From the NCBI GenBank assembly GCA_021823825.1, contig JAKANJ010000023.1:1-8064 (forward strand): a stretch of DNA of 8,064 nt, in the 5' to 3' direction. A model generated the notes under the pieces. That model searched no databases. It saw nothing but the letters and a program-made list of their open reading frames with translations, and was not told the origin of the DNA. Numbering within the stretch: the first letter of the stretch is position 1; each line of letters starts with the position of its first letter. The stretch comes from a bacterium. Its GTDB lineage: Bacteria > Patescibacteriota > Minisyncoccia > Phycocordibacterales > UBA1550. The translations under genes and the position numbers were made by a program. Shown piece by piece: positions 5,693 to 8,064 of the stretch.

Positions 5693-6138
5693 ATGAGGCT
5701 GTCGTCAGAGGACAGAAAGGTTCTCGCGGACTACAAGCTTGAATTGAGGAACTCTCTGAGAGACAGAATGTTCTTATTAAGAAGCGCCTAGATAGATTCA
5801 TCCCTGACCTAGTTCTCAAACAGCAACTAGAAATTATTGAAAAGGAAACCTATGAGGCACAGAGTATATTGGCTTCTTCTGAAGAAATTGAGATCAACTT
5901 CGACGAGCTTCTTGATTACGCAAAAGAGTACCTCCAAACACCAAGCAGTGTGTGGAAAGATGCAAAACTAGATAAGAAATTAAAGCTCCAGTGGTTCCAA
6001 TTCCCCCAAGGCATCACCCTCAACGGAACGAATTATGGAACCGCACAAATAGCTAATGTTTTCAAAACAAAAGAGGCATTTCTGCCTCCTAAGTCTTCTA
6101 TGGTGGACCCGAGGAGATTCGAACTCCTTGCCTCCTGA
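5693..6138 (+). pseudogene. Serine recombinase C-terminal remnant, frameshifted
   Basis: The reading frame 5743-6138 encodes EELSERQNVLIKKRLDRF, then a coiled-coil stretch, then LKLQWFQFPQGITLNG and FKTKEAFLPPKSS. From family memory these resemble the C-terminal region of large serine recombinases in mobile elements of small-genome bacteria. A preceding piece from ATG 5693 (SSEDRKVLADYKLEL) lies in another frame and would join it after a one-base shift near 5743. The catalytic N-terminal domain with its Ser and the zinc ribbon are missing, so the gene is dead. The frame continues into the antisense of tRNA-Ala (MVDPRRFELLAS), as expected when an integrase gene ends at its tRNA attachment site. 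No second attachment copy was found in the window. Confidence is moderate because only weakly conserved parts remain. Confidence 0.6.
6062..6088 (-). terminator. Intrinsic terminator after ddl and tRNA-Ala
   Basis: On the minus strand GAGGCA-GAAA-TGCCTC (6-bp stem, GNRA-type loop) is followed by TTTTGTTTTG, 12 nt beyond the tRNA-Ala CCA end. It lies within the recombinase remnant. Confidence 0.8.
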
Positions 6139-6176
6139 GTGCAAAACAGGCGCTCTACCAATTGAGCTACGGGCCC
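6101..6176 (-). tRNA. tRNA-Ala (anticodon UGC)
   Basis: A complete 76-nt cloverleaf with encoded CCA. The acceptor GGGCCCG/CGGGTCC contains the G3:U70 wobble that identifies alanine tRNA. D-stem GCTC/GAGC, anticodon loop TTTGCAC giving TGC, T-arm AGGAG-TTCGAAT-CTCCT. The 31:39 pair is a T-T mismatch, slightly unusual. It lies 25 nt behind ddl on the same strand with a shared terminator downstream, so ddl and tRNA-Ala are probably co-transcribed. It is the only tRNA here with an encoded CCA. Confidence 0.96.
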
Positions 6177-6201
6177 TAACTACCAACTCTGCTATTCTAC
6201 C

Positions 6202-7167
6202 TTATTTTTTCTCTAATGCAAGTGCAATAATAAAATCAATAAATTCTGGCAGTGGTAACCCAAAAAGAGCAAGTGATTTAGGCAAAAGTGATGTCTGGGT
6301 TAATCCTGGCAAAGTATTTACCTCAAGCAAGCATGGTCCGTCTTTACTCATAATGAAATCGTACGTTGCATAATGCCGTGCACCAATACTTGCATGTGCT
6401 GAAAGCGCTGCGCGCTCAAGCGCATACTGTTCGTTGCCTCTCATGCGAGCAAGTCCAATCGGGTATGTAGGATTTTTATATTTTTGATTGTAGTCAAACA
6501 GAACACCATCGGGCATAGGTATTTCAAGTGGTGCCACTGCATATGCATGTTCTCCTCCGGTAGAATTTATTACACCAACCGTAATTTCACGACCACGCAC
6601 ATATTCTTCAACAATGGCTTCCCCGTCATATCCGAGGGCAAATTCAATTGCAGCAATAAGCTCCTTGTCATTTCGTGCAAGAGAAAGACCAATAGATGAT
6701 CCTCCTGCAAGTGGCTTTACTACATAAGGAGCAGTTATTTCTGCCTTCACGCGCGAGAGAACTGCGCCGATCTCCTCCCCTCGCGAAACAACGACACCCC
6801 GCGGTACAAGTATGCCTTCTTTAGCAAAATATTTTTTTGCAAGATCCTTGTTCATTCCAACGGCAGATGGGACTGCGGTTGATCCTGTATAAGGAACACC
6901 AAAAAAGTCTAAAATATTTTGTACCTTTCCATCTTCTCCAAATTCTCCGTGCAATGCATTAAAAACAACATCAACATGCTGATTTAATTTTGACGGATGG
7001 GTAGGTATGCCATCGATGTTCCACTCCCCCTTATTGGTAATCAAAATATCGTGCGGTTCATAACGATTTGGTGAAAGCGCGCTAAGGACATTGCCACCAG
7101 TACGAAGTGACACATGATATTCAGCTCCTGGGCCGCCGCGCATTACCCCAACACGAATTTTTGCCAT
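6202..7167 (-). CDS. ddl: D-alanine--D-alanine ligase
   Basis: The 321-aa cytoplasmic ATP-grasp enzyme joins two D-alanines for peptidoglycan precursors. Motifs in order: RGGPGAEYHVSL with Glu16 for the first D-Ala; ALHGEFGEDGKVQN; the ATP-grasp VVKPLAGGSSIGL; EEYVRGREITVGV; DYNQKYK; and EVNTLPGLTQTS, with Glu282 and Asn284 binding metal. Length suits the DdlB class. One departure: the Arg matching E. coli Arg255, which contacts the second substrate and transition state, appears as Thr268 in YATYDF, though the neighbouring Asp270 is kept. The start is fixed by a -10 TATAAT only 6 nt upstream of the ATG, with no ribosome site, implying a leaderless mRNA. tRNA-Ala follows in the same transcript. 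Confidence 0.95.
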   Translation of the reverse strand: MAKIRVGVMRGGPGAEYHVSLRTGGNVLSALSPNRYEPHDILITNKGEWNIDGIPTHPSKLNQHVDVVFNALHGEFGEDGKVQNILDFFGVPYTGSTAVPSAVGMNKDLAKKYFAKEGILVPRGVVVSRGEEIGAVLSRVKAEITAPYVVKPLAGGSSIGLSLARNDKELIAAIEFALGYDGEAIVEEYVRGREITVGVINSTGGEHAYAVAPLEIPMPDGVLFDYNQKYKNPTYPIGLARMRGNEQYALERAALSAHASIGARHYATYDFIMSKDGPCLLEVNTLPGLTQTSLLPKSLALFGLPLPEFIDFIIALALEKK

Positions 7168-7173
7168 GGACTC

Positions 7174-7202
7174 ATTATACCGTATTCATGATTACTTGTG
7201 AA
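7174..7202 (-). promoter_or_regulatory. ddl promoter, leaderless architecture
   Basis: On the minus strand, -35 TTCACA (7197-7202), 17-bp spacer, -10 TATAAT (7174-7179). The -10 ends 6 nt before the ddl ATG, so transcription should begin at or next to the start codon. Confidence 0.75.
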
Positions 7203-7212
7203 AGAAAAATGA

Positions 7213-7240
7213 TTGATTTTCGGTGAACTTCTGCTAGTAT
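7213..7240 (+). promoter_or_regulatory. Promoter of the tRNA-Leu locus, divergent from ddl
   Basis: -35 TTGATT (7213-7218), 16-bp spacer, -10 TAGTAT (7235-7240). It ends 9 nt before the truncated tRNA-Leu copy, where a tRNA promoter should be. This suggests the original tRNA-Leu promoter now also transcribes the GIY-YIG gene and the intact tRNA. Confidence 0.5.
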
Positions 7241-7249
7241 ATGGACATT

Positions 7250-7297
7250 GCCGGGATGGCGGACCTGCCTGCCGGCAGGCAGGATTGGTGGACGCAC
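7250..7297 (+). pseudogene. Truncated tRNA-Leu 5' copy split by a palindrome
   Basis: Positions 7250-7263 equal nt 1-14 of the intact tRNA-Leu, and 7284-7297 equal nt 15-28 with one change. Between them sits a 20-bp palindrome. Five upstream bases (ACATT) are duplicated as well, making a 19-bp exact direct repeat at 7245-7263 and 7546-7564. The copy stops in the anticodon stem and cannot form a tRNA. Confidence 0.9.
7264..7283. repeat. Perfect 20-bp palindrome
   Basis: CCTGCCTGCCGGCAGGCAGG is its own reverse complement. It interrupts the D-loop region of the truncated tRNA-Leu copy. From memory, palindromes of this type are scattered in Parcubacteria genomes, where read-through gives LPAGR-like peptides; I cannot verify that here. 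Confidence 0.9.
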
Positions 7298-7307
7298 TTG
7301 TCATCAT

Positions 7308-7544
7308 ATGTATACTGTATATGTTCTTAAAAGCATAACACGAACATATTTATATGTTGGGATGACAAATAATATTGAGCGCAGGTTTTTGGAACACCAA
7401 CGCGGGAAAGAAAGAACCACTTCTCCCTATCGCCCCTTCAACCTTGTATATACAGAAAATTTTTCTTTACGGGTTGAGGCAAGGAAGCAAGAAAAGTATT
7501 TGAAATCAGGTTCTGGGAAAGAGTGGCTAAAGAGAAATTATTAA
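7308..7544 (+). CDS. GIY-YIG nuclease domain protein, single domain
   Basis: A 78-aa stand-alone GIY-YIG nuclease of the small YhbQ/UPF0213 type. The first strand VYVLKS stands for GIY, and YLYVGMTNNIERRFLEH (14-30) holds the YIG-equivalent YVG and catalytic Arg25/Arg26. The helix with EARKQEKYLKS carries the candidate metal-binding Glu57 or Glu62, followed by GSGKEWLKRNY. The ATG at 7308 is preferred because an upstream ATG would read through the tRNA fragment and the palindrome (CLPAGR). No Shine-Dalgarno is seen. The gene is wedged between a truncated tRNA-Leu 5' copy and the intact tRNA-Leu, only 6 nt from the latter. That context points to a selfish or homing-like element that targets tRNA genes, or to tRNA-templated duplication around it; this is inference. 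Confidence 0.85.
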   Translation: MYTVYVLKSITRTYLYVGMTNNIERRFLEHQRGKERTTSPYRPFNLVYTENFSLRVEARKQEKYLKSGSGKEWLKRNY

Positions 7545-7550
7545 CACATT

Positions 7551-7632
7551 GCCGGGATGGCGGAATTGGTAGACGCACACGACTCAAAATCGTGCGGAGT
7601 AATCCATGGGAGTTCGATTCTCCCTCCCGGCA
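7551..7632 (+). tRNA. tRNA-Leu (anticodon CAA)
   Basis: A complete 82-nt class II tRNA. Acceptor GCCGGGA/TCCCGGC with A73, D-stem GCG/CGC, anticodon stem CACGA/TCGTG around CTCAAAA (anticodon CAA), a short variable arm GGA-GTAA-TCC, and T-arm GGGAG-TTCGATT-CTCCC. CCA is not encoded; the next bases are CACAAACG. It lies 6 nt behind the GIY-YIG stop codon and is followed directly by the tail element. Confidence 0.95.
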
Positions 7633-7813
7633 CACAAACGTAGTGAGTAGGCAGAGAGAGCAAGACACCTGCGTGTCTTGCGTGGAGAATCGAAAGGCGC
7701 AGGCTTATCGAGCACGGCGAGATGCCGAGCCGGGGTCGCGAACACTTTGCATTTTGTGAGTAACCGAAACAAAATACTTAGTGATTCGTGACCGACCTCC
7801 CCCTCCCGGCACA
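7633..7813 (+). ncRNA. tRNA-Leu 3' tail element, structured, homologous to 112-300
   Basis: Starts at the base after the tRNA discriminator. In order: CGTAGTGAG; a degraded match to the complement of the tRNA 3' end (about 7 of 11 pairs near 7648-7658); a 9-bp hairpin with loop CTGC (7660-7681); an 11-nt segment (7684-7694) perfectly complementary to tRNA-Leu T54-C64 (7613-7623); the conserved block CGAAAGGCGCAG (7691-7702); a hairpin closed by GGC/GCC (7702-7726); GAGCC; GGTCGCG (7734-7740) pairing with CGTGACC (7787-7793); and a hairpin with ATTTTGT/ACAAAAT arms and GTAACCG at the tip (7760-7766). It ends with a second copy of the tRNA 3' end. Stems differ from the tRNA-Pro copy but remain paired, which supports an RNA function or origin. 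Confidence 0.75.
7802..7813 (+). repeat. Distal direct copy of the tRNA-Leu 3' end
   Basis: CCTCCCGGCACA at 7802-7813 repeats 7623-7634 exactly, at a spacing of 179 bp; the five bases before it match with two C/T changes. It is the counterpart of 111-127 at the tRNA-Pro locus. Confidence 0.8.
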
Positions 7814-7818
7814 TTACA

Positions 7819-7849
7819 AAAAACCAACAGGGCTTCCCCGCTGGTTTTT
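7819..7849 (+). terminator. Intrinsic terminator after the tRNA-Leu tail
   Basis: AAAAACCA (7819-7826) pairs with TGGTTTTT (7842-7849), with an inner GGG/CCC; the T run forms both the stem and the tract. It ends the transcript from the tRNA-Leu locus, so the tail element is very likely transcribed with the tRNA. Confidence 0.75.
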
Positions 7850-7891
7850 CTTGTCATTATCTTAGGACATTCAGAAAGAAAGCCACACTAT

Positions 7892-7920
7892 TTGACATAC
7901 GAATGTTGCTCTGGAATACT
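7892..7920 (+). promoter_or_regulatory. Sigma70-type promoter of the last gene
   Basis: -35 TTGACA (7892-7897), 17-bp spacer, -10 AATACT (7915-7920). It leaves a leader of about 52 nt before ATG 7979. Confidence 0.6.
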
Positions 7921-7934
7921 ACAAGGAGATACTG

Positions 7935-7946
7935 ATGCAAGCATAG
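7935..7946 (+). other. Possible three-codon leader ORF (Met-Gln-Ala)
   Basis: AAGGAG (7923-7928) stands 6 nt before ATG CAA GCA TAG in the leader of the last gene. The ribosome site is as good as that of the gene itself. It may be chance. Confidence 0.2.
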
Positions 7947-7978
7947 CTTATAAACAAATATACCTTGAGGAGGTTACC

Positions 7979-8064
7979 ATGCTACGAGTTCGCTTAAACC
8001 TCAAAAAAATGGTTCAAGTGATATTTACCGCCACCGCCGAGGAGCTCTCCTTGCCGCGGTTTGC
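7979..8064 (+). CDS. Unknown gene, 5' part only
   Basis: The first 28 codons of a gene that runs off the window. A strong GAGGAGG lies 5 nt before the ATG, and a promoter is at 7892-7920. The visible start MLRVRLNLKK is basic, followed by VQVIFTATAEELSLP; this is too little to assign. No cleavable signal peptide is clear. Confidence 0.7.
   Translation, partial: MLRVRLNLKKMVQVIFTATAEELSLPRF

Noticed and set aside
6056..6373. Plus-strand frame over tRNA-Ala and the ddl 3' end
   Set aside because: It is the antisense of a tRNA and of a well-supported gene.
7523..7759. Plus-strand open frame over tRNA-Leu and its tail
   Set aside because: It is a translation of the tRNA itself and has no coding support.

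Overview
The window looks like a chromosomal segment of a small-genome bacterium, most likely of the Candidate Phyla Radiation (Patescibacteria/Parcubacteria type). I infer this from the mix of a lone GIY-YIG mini-nuclease, a perfect 20-bp GC palindrome of a kind I remember as common in those genomes, serine-recombinase debris at a tRNA, two of three tRNAs without an encoded CCA, and short AT-rich housekeeping genes. No marker gene settles the assignment.

Layout. 1-113: two and a bit copies of a 46-bp tandem repeat. 111-372 (minus): tRNA-Pro(CGG) followed at its 3' side by a structured, non-coding tail element. 443-1426 (minus): an operon of a HIT-family protein and a TsaC/YrdC threonylcarbamoyl-AMP synthase. 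1497-1625 (minus): a 42-aa membrane Cys-rich peptide with its own promoter and terminator. 1744-2265 (minus): an unknown GC-richer gene with a near-ideal promoter, ribosome site and terminator. 2367-2936 (minus): tag, DNA-3-methyladenine glycosylase I. 3084-5365 (minus): a two-gene unit of unknown function, a zinc-knuckle helical protein followed by a TraB/Tiki-like protein, behind a long stem-loop leader. 5693-6138 (plus): the broken 3' end of a serine recombinase that runs into tRNA-Ala. 6101-7167 (minus): ddl followed by tRNA-Ala(UGC) and a terminator. 7213-7849 (plus): promoter, truncated tRNA-Leu 5' copy carrying the palindrome, GIY-YIG gene, intact tRNA-Leu(CAA), a second tail element and a terminator. 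From 7979: the start of an unknown gene.

Main discovery. The regions 3' of tRNA-Pro and tRNA-Leu hold two homologous elements of about 180 nt that no protein gene explains. They share conserved blocks in the same order, and hairpins whose arms differ in sequence but stay paired. Each ends in a second direct copy of the 3' end of its own tRNA. Each also contains an 11-nt segment perfectly complementary to positions 54-64 of its own tRNA. The tRNAs differ at three of those positions and the tail differs compensatingly at all three. This is the signature of a folded RNA with a target-matched guide, or of a tRNA-targeting miniature element that copies or co-evolves with its target. The tRNA-Leu copy also has a GIY-YIG nuclease gene wedged between a duplicated tRNA 5' end and the intact tRNA, a possible mobiliser. 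All three tRNA genes in the window bear marks of integration.

The remaining genes are ordinary maintenance functions (tRNA modification, nucleotide hydrolysis, alkylation repair, peptidoglycan precursor synthesis). Several promoters lie so close to the start codon that leaderless mRNAs are likely.
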